Origin: Mycobacterium sp. ITM-2016-00316
GTDB taxonomy: Bacteria > Actinomycetota > Actinomycetes > Mycobacteriales > Mycobacteriaceae
Length of the DNA: 64,000 nt
Direction: 5' to 3'
Assembly (NCBI RefSeq): GCF_002968335.2
Contig: NZ_CP134398.1
Coordinates: 1,426,001 to 1,490,000, forward strand
In this document: one piece after another, positions 1 through 8,482 of the stretch
Numbering within the stretch: position 1 is the first letter of the stretch
How the letters are laid out: every line of letters begins with the position of its first letter
Notes under the pieces: model-generated
Databases searched by the model: none
Told to the model about the DNA's origin: nothing
Seen by the model: the letters and a program-made list of their open reading frames with translations, nothing else
Translations under genes and position numbers: made by a program

Positions 1-149
1 GCCTGATGGCCGATCTCGATGGCATGGCCCCGGTGATCGGTGTGGATCACGGTCAGGTCGACGCGGCTCTCCAGCGCGTGAGCCAGCAGGTCACGTCCCG
101 CCGGGGTCGTCGATGTCGCGTTCGGGTTCACGATCAGCACGGCACGCAC
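1..149 (-). CDS. N-terminus of diacylglycerol/sphingosine kinase-like protein (partial)
   Basis: The first 49 codons of a minus-strand gene that runs off the left edge. From the GTG at 149 it reads VRAVLIVNPNATSTTPAG, then about 30 more residues. The opening VLIVNPNA matches the first beta-strand and NP motif of the DAG-kinase catalytic fold (LCB5/YegS/DgkB family), which phosphorylates lipid alcohols with ATP. It is too short for domain proof. Its position, divergent from the Rv3217c-like gene across island A, fits the M. tuberculosis Rv3218 neighbourhood, and that is the main support. Bases 150-294 hold no gene I can support. Confidence 0.6.
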   Translation of the reverse strand, partial: MRAVLIVNPNATSTTPAGRDLLAHALESRVDLTVIHTDHRGHAIEIGHQ

Positions 150-294
150 GGGGAACCAGCCTAACCGCGAATCCGCCGGTGGCGAATCGCCGCACACAAC
201 ACCGGGTGAGCGGTCGGGGCATGCTCGATGATCGTCGGGTGAACATCGGGGTCCCCGATCGCGTTGGGGTTCAAGCCCGTTGCGATGACCGTGG

Positions 295-807
295 TCAGTG
301 CGCGCCGGCGGCGTCGGGCAACAGCGCCGGGCAGGCGCCGAACAGATCGGTGGTGAGCTCGAAATGCCATGTCTCGTTGGCGTAGATCTGGCACAGCCCG
401 AACCGCGGTCCGTTGGTGATCATCCACTGGTCGGCGCCCGGGCCGCCGATGTCCACGGCCGCACCCACCACATGCCGCGACTGCTCGGGAGTCTGGACGT
501 ACTGTCGGGCCGCGGCGTAACTGCCGTAGGTCACGATGGCGTCGTCGAGCAGCTGCTGCTGGAACTCCGGGGAGCGCCACCCCGAGGTCACCGTCACGGT
601 GACACCCTCGGCCGCCGCGGCGGAGGTGGCGTTCTGCACCGCCGCCAGCAGGGTCGGGTCCAGCCGTCCGATCGCCGGGTCCGCCACATCGAAGGCGGTC
701 AGCGGCGCGCTGTCCGGCGCGGTCTCACCGGCCGGGTCGGCATGGGACAGCGGCGCCGACAGCACGGCGGCGACGGCCATGGTCGCCACGGTCAGCACGA
801 AACGCAT
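295..807 (-). CDS. Secreted M15 (VanY-type) D-Ala-D-Ala carboxypeptidase-like protein
   Basis: 170 aa. Residues 1-23 form a signal peptide (MRF, a hydrophobic run, then cleavage near SHA-DP). The mature part has the peptidase M15B zinc signature: SRHVVGAAVDIG (the SxHxxGxAxD motif, ligands His and Asp) and a C-terminal WHFE carrying the third ligand His and catalytic Glu. Known members cleave the terminal D-Ala of peptidoglycan stem peptides outside the membrane. It is small, essentially the bare catalytic domain. It lies 9 nt downstream of the SEC-C gene on the same strand and is the last gene of that run. A peptidoglycan role is inferred from family only. Confidence 0.75.
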   Translation of the reverse strand: MRFVLTVATMAVAAVLSAPLSHADPAGETAPDSAPLTAFDVADPAIGRLDPTLLAAVQNATSAAAAEGVTVTVTSGWRSPEFQQQLLDDAIVTYGSYAAARQYVQTPEQSRHVVGAAVDIGGPGADQWMITNGPRFGLCQIYANETWHFELTTDLFGACPALLPDAAGAH

Positions 808-816
808 CAGGCCAGT

Positions 817-1221
817 TTACCGGCCGTCGCCGAAATCCCCGTCCACGTAACGCCAGGTACCGTCGCGGGCCCGGCTGCAGCGGCTGCGTTCGTGCAGGAT
901 GTGCCGTTTTCCGTGCTGTAGGTACTGGGCGCGGAATTCGACGATCCCGGTATCGTCGTCGGCGCCCCCGGACTCGGTGTCCACGATCTGCAGCCGCCGC
1001 CATGTGATCTGCCCGTCGAGCTCCAGCCGCGCGGGCCGGGTGCCGGGATGCCAGCTGCTCAGCAGGTAGTCGGCGCGACCGCGCGCGAAAGCACTGAATC
1101 GCGAACGCATCAGCGCTTCGGCGGTGGCGGCGGCCGCCGTTCCGTCGTGCAGCGGTCCGCAACAATGGCGGTAGGCCCGCCCGGATCCGCAGGGGCACTG
1201 CCCGGTATCAGCCTCGGACAT
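817..1221 (-). CDS. YchJ/UPF0225-type SEC-C motif protein
   Basis: 134 aa. The N-terminus carries a SEC-C zinc knuckle, CPCGSGRAYRHCCGPL at residues 9-24 (CxC...CC), followed by the UPF0225/YchJ core with LMRSRFSAFARG and the WHPGTRP motif. SEC-C knuckles bind zinc and resemble the C-terminus of SecA; the role of free-standing YchJ proteins is not established. The start codon at 1221 overlaps the end of the LysR gene by 14 nt, so the two are translationally coupled. The family call is firm, the function unknown. Confidence 0.8.
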   Translation of the reverse strand: MSEADTGQCPCGSGRAYRHCCGPLHDGTAAAATAEALMRSRFSAFARGRADYLLSSWHPGTRPARLELDGQITWRRLQIVDTESGGADDDTGIVEFRAQYLQHGKRHILHERSRCSRARDGTWRYVDGDFGDGR

Positions 1222-2137
1222 CTGAAATTCCTACCGCAGAGGCGATCTCGTCCACCATGGCCTCGATCCGTGCCGGGTCGTGCAGGCGGTCCGGCACCCA
1301 CGCCAGAGCGATTCGGACCGGGGCCCAGGTGCTTTCGTCGATCGGGATCAGTTTGAACTCCGGGGGTGAGAAGATCCGGCCGATGGCCGAGGCCGGCGCG
1401 TAGGTCACCATCGCGACGAGATGACGGTTGAACACCTGGGTCGCCATCTCCAACTCGCCGCCGAGTTGATTGGTGGTCCGCACGATTCGGTGTACTCCGC
1501 GGGCCTGAAGGCCGCGGGTCAGCCCGGCGAGCACCACCGGGTTCGGTCGGGCGAAGTCGATCACCACGTCACGGTCACGCAGTGCCTCGATGGTCACGCT
1601 GTCGCCGGCGGCCAGCGGATCATCGAAGCGAACGGCGATCGCGCCCGGGTAACTGGCCACCACCCGGTGGCGTAATCGCTTGTCGGAGTGCGGCAGGTGG
1701 ATCAGGCCCAGATCGAGGTGCCCGGACACGAGTTTGGCGATGACCTCCGCCGCCGATCCGGGCACACTGAACTCGGCCGGGGACCTCAGCGCGGCGACCG
1801 TCGTCTCCAGTCGCGCCAGGAAGTCCGATGGTGCGTATGCGGTGGCGCCGATCCGGACCGGCTTGGCGCCGTTGGTGATTCGCGATGCCAGGGCCTTGAG
1901 GTCGTCGACCCGGTCGAGGATGTCGCGGGCCGGGCCCAGCAGCCTCTCGCCCAGCGGGGTGAGCCGCACGTTGTGGTAGTCGCGTTCGAACAGTTGACCG
2001 CCGAGTTCGTTCTCCAGCAGCTTTATCTGCTTGCTCAACGGCGGTGGGGTGATCATCAGCCGGTCGGCGGCACGTTTGAAGTGCAGTTCCTCGGCGACTG
2101 CGACGAAATAGCGGAGCCTGGTGAAGTCCACTTGCAT
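1208..2137 (-). CDS. LysR-family transcriptional regulator
   Basis: 309 aa. Residues 5-64 are a LysR winged-helix DNA-binding domain (LRYFVAVAEELHFKRAADRL, then PPPLSKQIKLLENELG), followed by a periplasmic-binding-protein-like effector domain from about residue 90. It lies 72 nt downstream of the CoA-transferase gene on the same strand, not in the classical divergent arrangement, so its target is not obvious. The likely regulon is the CoA-transferase/acyl-CoA dehydrogenase unit next to it. The Thr-Pro-Pro-Pro stretch before the recognition helix is slightly unusual (TPPPLSKQ rather than TQPALS) but is seen in the HcaR/BenM-like branch. Confidence 0.85.
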   Translation of the reverse strand: MQVDFTRLRYFVAVAEELHFKRAADRLMITPPPLSKQIKLLENELGGQLFERDYHNVRLTPLGERLLGPARDILDRVDDLKALASRITNGAKPVRIGATAYAPSDFLARLETTVAALRSPAEFSVPGSAAEVIAKLVSGHLDLGLIHLPHSDKRLRHRVVASYPGAIAVRFDDPLAAGDSVTIEALRDRDVVIDFARPNPVVLAGLTRGLQARGVHRIVRTTNQLGGELEMATQVFNRHLVAMVTYAPASAIGRIFSPPEFKLIPIDESTWAPVRIALAWVPDRLHDPARIEAMVDEIASAVGISDVRG

Positions 2138-2209
2138 GCGGGCACGTCCGAAACAGGTCGAGGCTGATGTTGGCTCCGGCGATCTTAAGCCTGGGGCGCG
2201 GGCGCCGGG

Positions 2210-4534
2210 TCAGCGAGGCGGTGTGGCCACCTCGGCCACCGACTCCAGGACTCCGCGGGCCATCAGATCGTCGATCTCGTCCTGGCTCAGTCCCAGCAGC
2301 TCGGCGGCCAGCTCGCGGGTCTGCTCACCCAGCAGCGGGGCCTGCCCCAGTGGCGGGTCCGCGATGCGGTCGGAGTGGATCTGGGCGTTCTCCAGGATGT
2401 AGGGCTCCCGGCCGTGCGGATGCAACTCCTCCCGGAACGCGCGCCGGTCGATGTAGTAGGCCCAGCCGGGCACATCGGCGGCGTGCAGGACGGCGCCGGC
2501 GGGCACTCCCGCGGTCTGGAGCAGTTCCATGGCCTCGCCTGCGCTGTGCTCGGCGGTCCATTCGGCCAGCGGGCGCTCGCCGATCACGGTGCGCAGGGCC
2601 CGGTGGTCGGCATCGTCGCGGACGGTCACCGCGACCCAGGCGTCGACGCCGCGGGCGGGGAACAGGCCCCACGGATGCGCGGGCGGCTGCTCGGGGAGGC
2701 CGAGCACCTTGCCGGCGATCTCGGCGGCCAGATGGCTGATCATCACCTCGGACTGGGCGACGCTGGCGGCTCCGCCGGCCCCGGTGCGCTCCCGGCGCAG
2801 CAGCAGGGCCAGCGCGGCGAGCGCGCCGATCCGCGCGGCGACATGATCGGGGTAGACGGTGACGGCATCGCAGAAGGCAGGCTGGGGCGAGCGAAGCGAC
2901 GGGGAATCGTCCTGGGGCGAGCGAAGCGACGGGGAATGATCCCGTTCGTCCGGGTAGGCCCACTGGTCGGTGAACCCCGCGGCGGCCCGGACCAGCGGGC
3001 CGTAGCCGAGCCGGTTCGCCCACGGCCCCGTCGGGCCGAACGCCGAACTGTCCACGACGACGATGCCCGGGTTGATTCGGTGCAGCGTGTCGTGGTCCAT
3101 TCCCAGGGTGGCGGCGACACCGGGTTTGAAGTTGGTCAGCACCACGTCGGCGGACTCGACGAGCCGGTGCGCCAGCGCCTGGCCTTCCGGGATGCGCAGG
3201 TCGATGCTGATCGACTTCTTGTTGCGGTGCCCGGCGGCATAGGTGTGCGATATCGACGCAAGGTTGCCGCGCAGTCCGTCCGGGAACGCCGAGTTCTCGA
3301 TCTTGACGACGTCGGCGCCGAGGTCACCGAACAGCCGGCCGGTATCGCTGCCCACCACGATGACCCCGAGATCCAGCACCCGCAGACCCTCCAGTGGCAG
3401 GCCTTCGTCGCGGCGCGTTCGCCCGCCCAGGATGGGTGCACCCGCGAGCCGGGCGCCCGGCCTGCTGGGGGAGTTGAGCGTGCTGGCCCGGTGCCCGTCG
3501 ATCTCGACGATGCCCACCGGAACCGGTGCCGTCACGCCCGTGCTGAGCTCGACGTCGCGGAAGAAGCCGCGCTCTCTGACGTGTTCGCTGCGCAGCGCCT
3601 CGGCGAGGGACAGCACTGCCGCGGTCGGCACCCGGTGGCGTTGGCCCTGCTCCTCCAGTTCGGCGCGCGTCTTGTCGGCGCAGAATCGCCCGATCGCGCC
3701 CAGCAACTCGACCGAGGTGAGGCGCTCTCGCAGGCTGTAGTACTTCGGGTCGGCGAATTCGGCTGGGCGGCCCAACCATTCGAACATGCCCTCCCACTGC
3801 CTTTTGGCCAACAGGCAGATTCGCACGTGCCCGTCGCGGCACGCGATGATCGGGTACCGCAACTGCTCGGCAGCCCAATTGCGCTTCTGCGCGCTCAGCG
3901 CCACCCCGGCCGAGGCGGTACCGGCCGTGCCGTACGGCGGATCGAGGGTCTGCATGGCGCCGTCGAGCACCGAGAAGTCGATGAGATCGCCTTCGCCGGT
4001 CCGCAATCGGTCCAGCAGCACGCTGACGGTGAACACCGCCGCCTGCGCGGCGGCGACCTGGTAGGGCAGGTGGCGCCCGGGCGGCACCAGGGGTGCGCGC
4101 CCGGGGATCCCGGACCGGGACAGCTCACTGGTCAGGGCGTGCAGCACCGGCGTGGTGGCCTGCCAGTTCCGGAATCGGGTGTCGCGGCCGAAATCGCTGA
4201 TGGACAGGATCACCAGTGTCGGGTGCGCCGTCCGGATCGCGCGGACGGCCAGTGCACCTTCGGCGGCGGAGCCCGGCGCGGTGTTCTCGATGAGGATGTC
4301 CGCGTCGGCCAGCATGCGGGTCCAGGTGTGGGGGTCCGCCACGGTCACCGCATCCAGTCCGTGCCGGTTCATTGCCGTGTCCAGCGGCAGCGGTTCGTCC
4401 TGGGAGCTGACACCTTGCAGCGCAACCACAGTGACGTGGGCGCCCAGATCGGCCAGCAGGCGTCCGACGGCTGTCATCGGGCCGGTGGTCAGGTCGAGGA
4501 CCCGTACGCCGGACAGTGGCGGGTCATAGGGCAT
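2210..4534 (-). CDS. Two-domain class III (CaiB/BaiF) CoA-transferase
   Basis: 774 aa, twice the usual family length: two tandem class III CoA-transferase domains (about 1-365 and 375-774), each opening with a LxGxRVLDL motif. In the N-domain the position of the catalytic Asp is kept (GEGDLIDFSVLDGAMQ). In the C-domain the matching site reads SVAQSEVM, so the Asp appears lost by my hand alignment, suggesting one active and one structural half. It would move CoA between an acyl-CoA donor and an unknown carboxylate. It ends 5 nt after, and is transcribed with, the two acyl-CoA dehydrogenase genes. Residues about 531-551 are encoded by a duplicated repeat (see separate entry). Confidence 0.85.
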   Translation of the reverse strand: MPYDPPLSGVRVLDLTTGPMTAVGRLLADLGAHVTVVALQGVSSQDEPLPLDTAMNRHGLDAVTVADPHTWTRMLADADILIENTAPGSAAEGALAVRAIRTAHPTLVILSISDFGRDTRFRNWQATTPVLHALTSELSRSGIPGRAPLVPPGRHLPYQVAAAQAAVFTVSVLLDRLRTGEGDLIDFSVLDGAMQTLDPPYGTAGTASAGVALSAQKRNWAAEQLRYPIIACRDGHVRICLLAKRQWEGMFEWLGRPAEFADPKYYSLRERLTSVELLGAIGRFCADKTRAELEEQGQRHRVPTAAVLSLAEALRSEHVRERGFFRDVELSTGVTAPVPVGIVEIDGHRASTLNSPSRPGARLAGAPILGGRTRRDEGLPLEGLRVLDLGVIVVGSDTGRLFGDLGADVVKIENSAFPDGLRGNLASISHTYAAGHRNKKSISIDLRIPEGQALAHRLVESADVVLTNFKPGVAATLGMDHDTLHRINPGIVVVDSSAFGPTGPWANRLGYGPLVRAAAGFTDQWAYPDERDHSPSLRSPQDDSPSLRSPQPAFCDAVTVYPDHVAARIGALAALALLLRRERTGAGGAASVAQSEVMISHLAAEIAGKVLGLPEQPPAHPWGLFPARGVDAWVAVTVRDDADHRALRTVIGERPLAEWTAEHSAGEAMELLQTAGVPAGAVLHAADVPGWAYYIDRRAFREELHPHGREPYILENAQIHSDRIADPPLGQAPLLGEQTRELAAELLGLSQDEIDDLMARGVLESVAEVATPPR
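2882..2941. repeat. Two tandem 30-nt GAGCGAAGCGAC-type repeats inside the CoA-transferase gene
   Basis: Two near-identical 30-nt units (2882-2911 and 2912-2941) starting CTGGGGCGAGCGAAGCGACG. They differ only in the last few bases and are in frame, adding a doubled SPSLRSPQ peptide to the C-terminal domain. The same core recurs at 16380-16410 and in triplicate at 25540-25647, so it looks like a dispersed short repeat and not family-conserved protein sequence. Confidence 0.85.
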
Positions 4535-4539
4535 GGGTT

Positions 4540-5736
4540 CTAGTTCCTCCGGGCCTGGCGGAACGGGATATCGCGGTCGACTTCGGGTTCCTTGGGCAGC
4601 CCGAGCACCCGTTCGCCGATGATGTTGCGCTGGATCTGGTCGGTGCCGCCGCCGATCGAGGTGAAGAACGCGTTGAGCGTCAAGAAGTTCACGTCATCGG
4701 ATTCGGGGTTGTCGCTTCCGGCCAGCAGGGCCTGAGCGCCGATGATGTCGGTCTTCAGTCGCGCCTCGGCGTGCAGGATGCCCGACATCGCCAGCTTGCC
4801 CAGTGACATGACCGGTGATGAAGTGCCCTGCTTGGCCTCGGCCTTCGCGCGGGCGTTGTTGAGGCCGTTGAGTTCTCGCAGGGCGAGCGCCTCGGCCAGT
4901 GACCTGCGCACCGCAGCGTCGTCGAGACGTCCGTGCTCGCGGGCGAGGTCGACGAGGCTGTTGGCCTTGGAGCTGTTGCGACCGGATCGCCCGGCCGACC
5001 CCATCAGGGAGCGCTCGTAGGCCAGTGCGGTCTGCAGCACCCGCCAGCCGTTGCCGGTGCCGCCGACGACGTAGGCGTCGGGCGTCTTCGCATCGGTGAT
5101 GAACACCTCGTTGAAGTGCGACTCGCCGGTGATCTGGTGCAGCGGCCGGACCTCGATCCCGGGCTGTTTCATTCCGATGATGAAGAAGGTGATGCCCTGG
5201 TGTTTGGGCGCATCCCAGTCGGTGCGGGCGATCAGCAGCGCGTAGTCCGACGTCAACGCTCCCGATGTCCACACCTTCTGGCCGTTGATGACCCACTGGT
5301 CGCCGTCACGCACCGCGGTGGTGCGCACGCCGGCCAGATCCGAGCCCGCCCCGGGCTCGCTGTAGAGCAGGCAGGTACGCGACCTCTCGGTGAGAAAGTC
5401 GCGCAACAGATCGTGTTTGATCTGCTCGGTGCCGAATTTCAGCACGGTGTTGGCCGGAATGCTGTACTTGTCCTGGCGGGCGCCCGGTGCACGCACCGCG
5501 CGGAACTCCTGGTCGATGACGTTGGCGAGCTGGTGGGGATACTCCCGGCCGTACCACTGGGCCGGATAGGTCGGTGTGGCGTATCCGGCGTCGAGGACCT
5601 TTTCCAGCCACGCGATACGCTGCGGCGAACTCGCCCACGGGTCATCGGATTTGGGCAGGGCGGTCCAGTGGGCGGCCAGCCAGTCGCGGACCTCGGCACG
5701 CAGCTCGTCGGCGGAGGGCAGGGTGTTCTCGGTCAT
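4540..5736 (-). CDS. Acyl-CoA dehydrogenase, catalytic subunit type
   Basis: 398 aa from the ATG at 5736; a longer in-frame reading to 5898 only overlaps the upstream gene. It has the acyl-CoA dehydrogenase fold: SEPGAGSDLAG (substrate/FAD loop), WVINGQKVWTSGA, and C-terminal GGTDQIQRNIIGERVLGLP. The MCAD-type catalytic Glu position is Gly here, but YERSLMG supplies a Glu at the isovaleryl-CoA-dehydrogenase position, so it is probably active. It starts 1 nt after the stop of the second dehydrogenase. FAD-dependent alpha,beta-desaturation of an acyl-CoA is expected; the substrate is unknown. Confidence 0.88.
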   Translation of the reverse strand: MTENTLPSADELRAEVRDWLAAHWTALPKSDDPWASSPQRIAWLEKVLDAGYATPTYPAQWYGREYPHQLANVIDQEFRAVRAPGARQDKYSIPANTVLKFGTEQIKHDLLRDFLTERSRTCLLYSEPGAGSDLAGVRTTAVRDGDQWVINGQKVWTSGALTSDYALLIARTDWDAPKHQGITFFIIGMKQPGIEVRPLHQITGESHFNEVFITDAKTPDAYVVGGTGNGWRVLQTALAYERSLMGSAGRSGRNSSKANSLVDLAREHGRLDDAAVRRSLAEALALRELNGLNNARAKAEAKQGTSSPVMSLGKLAMSGILHAEARLKTDIIGAQALLAGSDNPESDDVNFLTLNAFFTSIGGGTDQIQRNIIGERVLGLPKEPEVDRDIPFRQARRN

Positions 5737-5737
5737 C

Positions 5738-6838
5738 TCAGGCGCCCTTCGACAGCAGGTAGCGCTCGCGGTGTGCCGCGGAGTCGCCGAACAGTTGCAG
5801 GCCGGTGCGCGCCCGGCGCAGGAACAGGTGCGCGGGATGTTCCCAGGTGAACCCGATGCCGCCGTGCATCTGGATGGCCTGCATGGCCGTCTCGACATAC
5901 GCTTCGGCGCACGTGAAGCCCGCCAGTGCGACGGCGCCGGCGCGGGTTTCGGGGTCTTGGTAGCGGGCCGCGGCGTGCTGGGCTGCCGAGGTCGCCGATT
6001 CGACCTGCAGCAGCAGGTCGGCAGCCATGTGCTTGAGCGCCTGGAAGCTGCCGATCGGGCGGCCGAACTGGATGCGGGTCTTGAGGTAGTCGACGGTGAT
6101 GTCGAAGATCCGCCGGGAGCCGCCGGCCTGCTCGCCGGCCATGGCGATCACCGCCAGATCCAGCGCCTGCTGCACCGCATCCCAGCCCGCGGTGCCGATG
6201 CGCCGGGCCGGGGTCGCGGTGAAGGTGTAGGTGGACAGCGGGCTGGTCGCATCGAAAACCGTTGCGGCGGTGCGCTGGAAGCCGGGGGCATCGGGGGCGA
6301 CCTCGAAGACGGCGGGGCCGTTGTCGGTCAGCGCGATGACCAGGACGACATCGGCGATCTGCCCGAAGGTGACGTAGTGCGCGGTCCCGGTCAGGGTGGC
6401 GTCCGCGCCGGCCCGGATGTCGACCGCGTCGGCGGTCCAGGTCCCGCGGGCCCCGGTGACGGCCACGGTGCCGATCGCGGTGCCGTCGGCCAGCCCGGGG
6501 AGCAGACGCTGCTTGTCGGCCTCGGTGCCGGCCGACTGGATGAGCGCAACGGTCAGTACCGCGCCGGACAGGAACGGCGCGGGCAGCAGGGCGGCCCCGG
6601 TCTCCTCGGCGACGGCCTCCAACTCCGGCGCGCCCAGACCGACACCGCCATACTCGGGTTCCACCAGCAGTCCCGGTACGCCCTGCGCCGCCAGCTTGGC
6701 CCACAGTTCACGGTCGAAGCCGTCCGGTGAGGTCATCACCCGCCGCACGTCGGCCTCGGTGCAGTCGTCGTGCAGCAGGGCGCGGACCGCGGATCGCAGC
6801 TCGGCGCGCTCGGTCACGCTGATCGTCATGGCGTCCAT
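5738..6838 (-). CDS. Acyl-CoA dehydrogenase, probable partner subunit
   Basis: 366 aa starting MDAMTISVTERAELR; the ATG three codons in (6829) is an alternative start. It contains the LLVEPEYGGVGLGAPELE N-terminal motif, RIQFGRPIGSFQALKHMAAD, and MHGGIGFTWEHPAHLFLRR. By hand alignment both known catalytic Glu positions are replaced (LDLAVIAM and LFGDSAAH), so it may be a non-catalytic FAD-binding partner. This resembles the obligate heterotetrameric FadE pairs of mycobacterial steroid side-chain degradation. It is preceded by a 92-nt gap from pcaC, long enough for its own promoter. Confidence 0.85.
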   Translation of the reverse strand: MDAMTISVTERAELRSAVRALLHDDCTEADVRRVMTSPDGFDRELWAKLAAQGVPGLLVEPEYGGVGLGAPELEAVAEETGAALLPAPFLSGAVLTVALIQSAGTEADKQRLLPGLADGTAIGTVAVTGARGTWTADAVDIRAGADATLTGTAHYVTFGQIADVVLVIALTDNGPAVFEVAPDAPGFQRTAATVFDATSPLSTYTFTATPARRIGTAGWDAVQQALDLAVIAMAGEQAGGSRRIFDITVDYLKTRIQFGRPIGSFQALKHMAADLLLQVESATSAAQHAAARYQDPETRAGAVALAGFTCAEAYVETAMQAIQMHGGIGFTWEHPAHLFLRRARTGLQLFGDSAAHRERYLLSKGA

Positions 6839-6930
6839 GCAACGCGGTCGCCGCAGCTGTGTAAATCACGCACGCCGACACCGGCACGTTTCCGATCGGG
6901 ACATGTACCGGGTCGACGCGCCCGGGAGGG

Positions 6931-7293
6931 TTACTCGCCGAGCACCTCGGCGGCGATCCGGAACGCGTTGTTGGCATCGGGGACCCCGCAGTAGATCGCG
7001 CTCTGCAGGATCACCTCCTTGATCTCGTCGGCGGTCAGCCCGTTGCGCAGCGCGGCCCGCACATGCATGGCGAATTCGTCGTGATGGCCGCGGGCGATCA
7101 GCGCGGTCAGGGTGATCATCGAGCGCGACTTCCGGTCCAGGCCGGGCCTGGTCCAGATCTCACCCCAGGCGTACCGGGTGATCAGGTCTTGGAAGTCGGC
7201 GGTGAATGCCGTGGTGGCGGCCACCGCGCGGTCGACGTGCGCATCGCCGAGCACCTGGCGGCGCACCGCCATACCGTCGTCATGTGTGGTCAC
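6931..7293 (-). CDS. pcaC: 4-carboxymuconolactone decarboxylase
   Basis: 120 aa, the length of stand-alone PcaC. It converts 4-carboxymuconolactone to beta-ketoadipate enol-lactone. Diagnostic segments are RYAWGEIWTRPGLDRKSRSM, ALIARGHHDEFAMHVRAALR (AhpD/CMD-type catalytic region with the HxxE motif) and EVILQSAIYCGVPDANNAF. The start overlaps the end of pcaB by 14 nt. In many actinobacteria PcaC is fused to the enol-lactonase PcaD as PcaL; here it is a separate protein, and no PcaD is in the window. Confidence 0.92.
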   Translation of the reverse strand: MTTHDDGMAVRRQVLGDAHVDRAVAATTAFTADFQDLITRYAWGEIWTRPGLDRKSRSMITLTALIARGHHDEFAMHVRAALRNGLTADEIKEVILQSAIYCGVPDANNAFRIAAEVLGE

Positions 7294-8482
7294 GGTTCTC
7301 CTTGAGGTAGAGCCGGGCGCGGTCCACCGCGGTATCGACGAGATGGGCGGTGGCGCCGAGGTAATCGGCCGACCCGGTGCGTCCGGTCAGCGCCTGCATG
7401 GAGTGCTGCTCGGCGTCGATGCCCGGGGCGGCGGCGAGGTTCGCGGCCGCGGTGGCGGTATCGACGCGCAGACCACTCAGTAGATCGACGGCCTGCGATG
7501 CGGCCACCACGGTGCGCCGCGCCAGGGTCCGCAGCGCGGCCCATTCGGCGTGCCAGCCGCCGTCGGAGCGTTCGTCGACGCTGGCCGCGGACGCGGTGTG
7601 CAGGGTGGCGCCCAACTGCGGCGCCGACATCGCGGTCCGGCGCAGCAGCACCGTGAGCACCGGATTGTTCTTGTGTGGCATGGTCGACGATCCGCCGCCG
7701 GAGCCCTCGGCGAGTTCCCCGACCCGGACACCCGCGGCGATGTCGTTGGCGATGTGACCCCAGGCGTCGGTGCAGGTGACCAGCGCGTCACCGATGCGGG
7801 TCAGCGTGCCGCGGGTGGTGTGCCACGGAAGCGCGGTCCTCAGATCGAGCGCGTCGGCCAGCGCGTCGGCAAGTCGCAGTGCGGCCTCCGGCGACCCGGA
7901 CAGTTCGGTCGCCGCCGCCATGGTGCCTGCCGCGCCGCCGCACTGCACCGGAAAAGCAAGGGCTGACAAGGGTTCGGCGGTGTCCAGGATGGCGTTGAGC
8001 CACCCCGCGAACCTGCCGCCGAAGGTGCCCGGTAGCGCAGCCTGGGTCAGCGTTCGGGTGAGAACCGGTGCATCACGGTGGGTTTCGATCAAGGACAGCA
8101 GAGTGCGCAGCTGTGCGGCCAGGTGGGCGTGCACGGTCGCCTGTGCGTCGCGGGTGCACAGCATCAGGGCGGTGTCCAGCACGTCCTGACTGGTCAGCCC
8201 GCGGTGCAACCAGGTGGCGGTGTCGCCGCCGGCCCGCGTGCGCAGCAGCGCCACCAGCGCGGTGACGGGGTTGCCGTCTTTCTCCGCGGCGACGGCGAGG
8301 TCTGCCAGATCCGCCTCCGATACCAGCGCGGTCAGCCCCGCGGCGGCCGCCGCCGGCGCGATACCGGCGTCGACGAGGACTGTCAGCCAGGCATTCTCGA
8401 CCGCGGCAAGCGCGGTGAGCAGCGCGGCATCCGACATCACCGCGCCCGCGCGGTGATCACCGGGCCAGAACAGGTCGCTCAT
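7280..8482 (-). CDS. pcaB: 3-carboxy-cis,cis-muconate cycloisomerase
   Basis: 400 aa, a fumarase/aspartase-superfamily protein. It cyclises 3-carboxy-cis,cis-muconate, the product of protocatechuate 3,4-dioxygenase, to 4-carboxymuconolactone. The superfamily signature GGSSTMPHKNNPVLTVLL (SS followed by MPxKxNP) is at about residues 265-282, with TWLHRGLTSQDVLDTALM near residue 95. Its start overlaps the stop of pcaG by 4 nt (ATGA) and its end overlaps pcaC, so the four pca genes form one coupled operon in catabolic order HGBC. Confidence 0.92.
   Translation of the reverse strand: MSDLFWPGDHRAGAVMSDAALLTALAAVENAWLTVLVDAGIAPAAAAAGLTALVSEADLADLAVAAEKDGNPVTALVALLRTRAGGDTATWLHRGLTSQDVLDTALMLCTRDAQATVHAHLAAQLRTLLSLIETHRDAPVLTRTLTQAALPGTFGGRFAGWLNAILDTAEPLSALAFPVQCGGAAGTMAAATELSGSPEAALRLADALADALDLRTALPWHTTRGTLTRIGDALVTCTDAWGHIANDIAAGVRVGELAEGSGGGSSTMPHKNNPVLTVLLRRTAMSAPQLGATLHTASAASVDERSDGGWHAEWAALRTLARRTVVAASQAVDLLSGLRVDTATAAANLAAAPGIDAEQHSMQALTGRTGSADYLGATAHLVDTAVDRARLYLKENRDHT

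Noticed and set aside
2375..4543. A 722-codon open frame antisense to the CoA-transferase gene
   Set aside because: In DNA of this G/C content the frame opposite a real gene stays open by codon bias. It shows no motif or ribosome site, and the opposite strand has clear family motifs.
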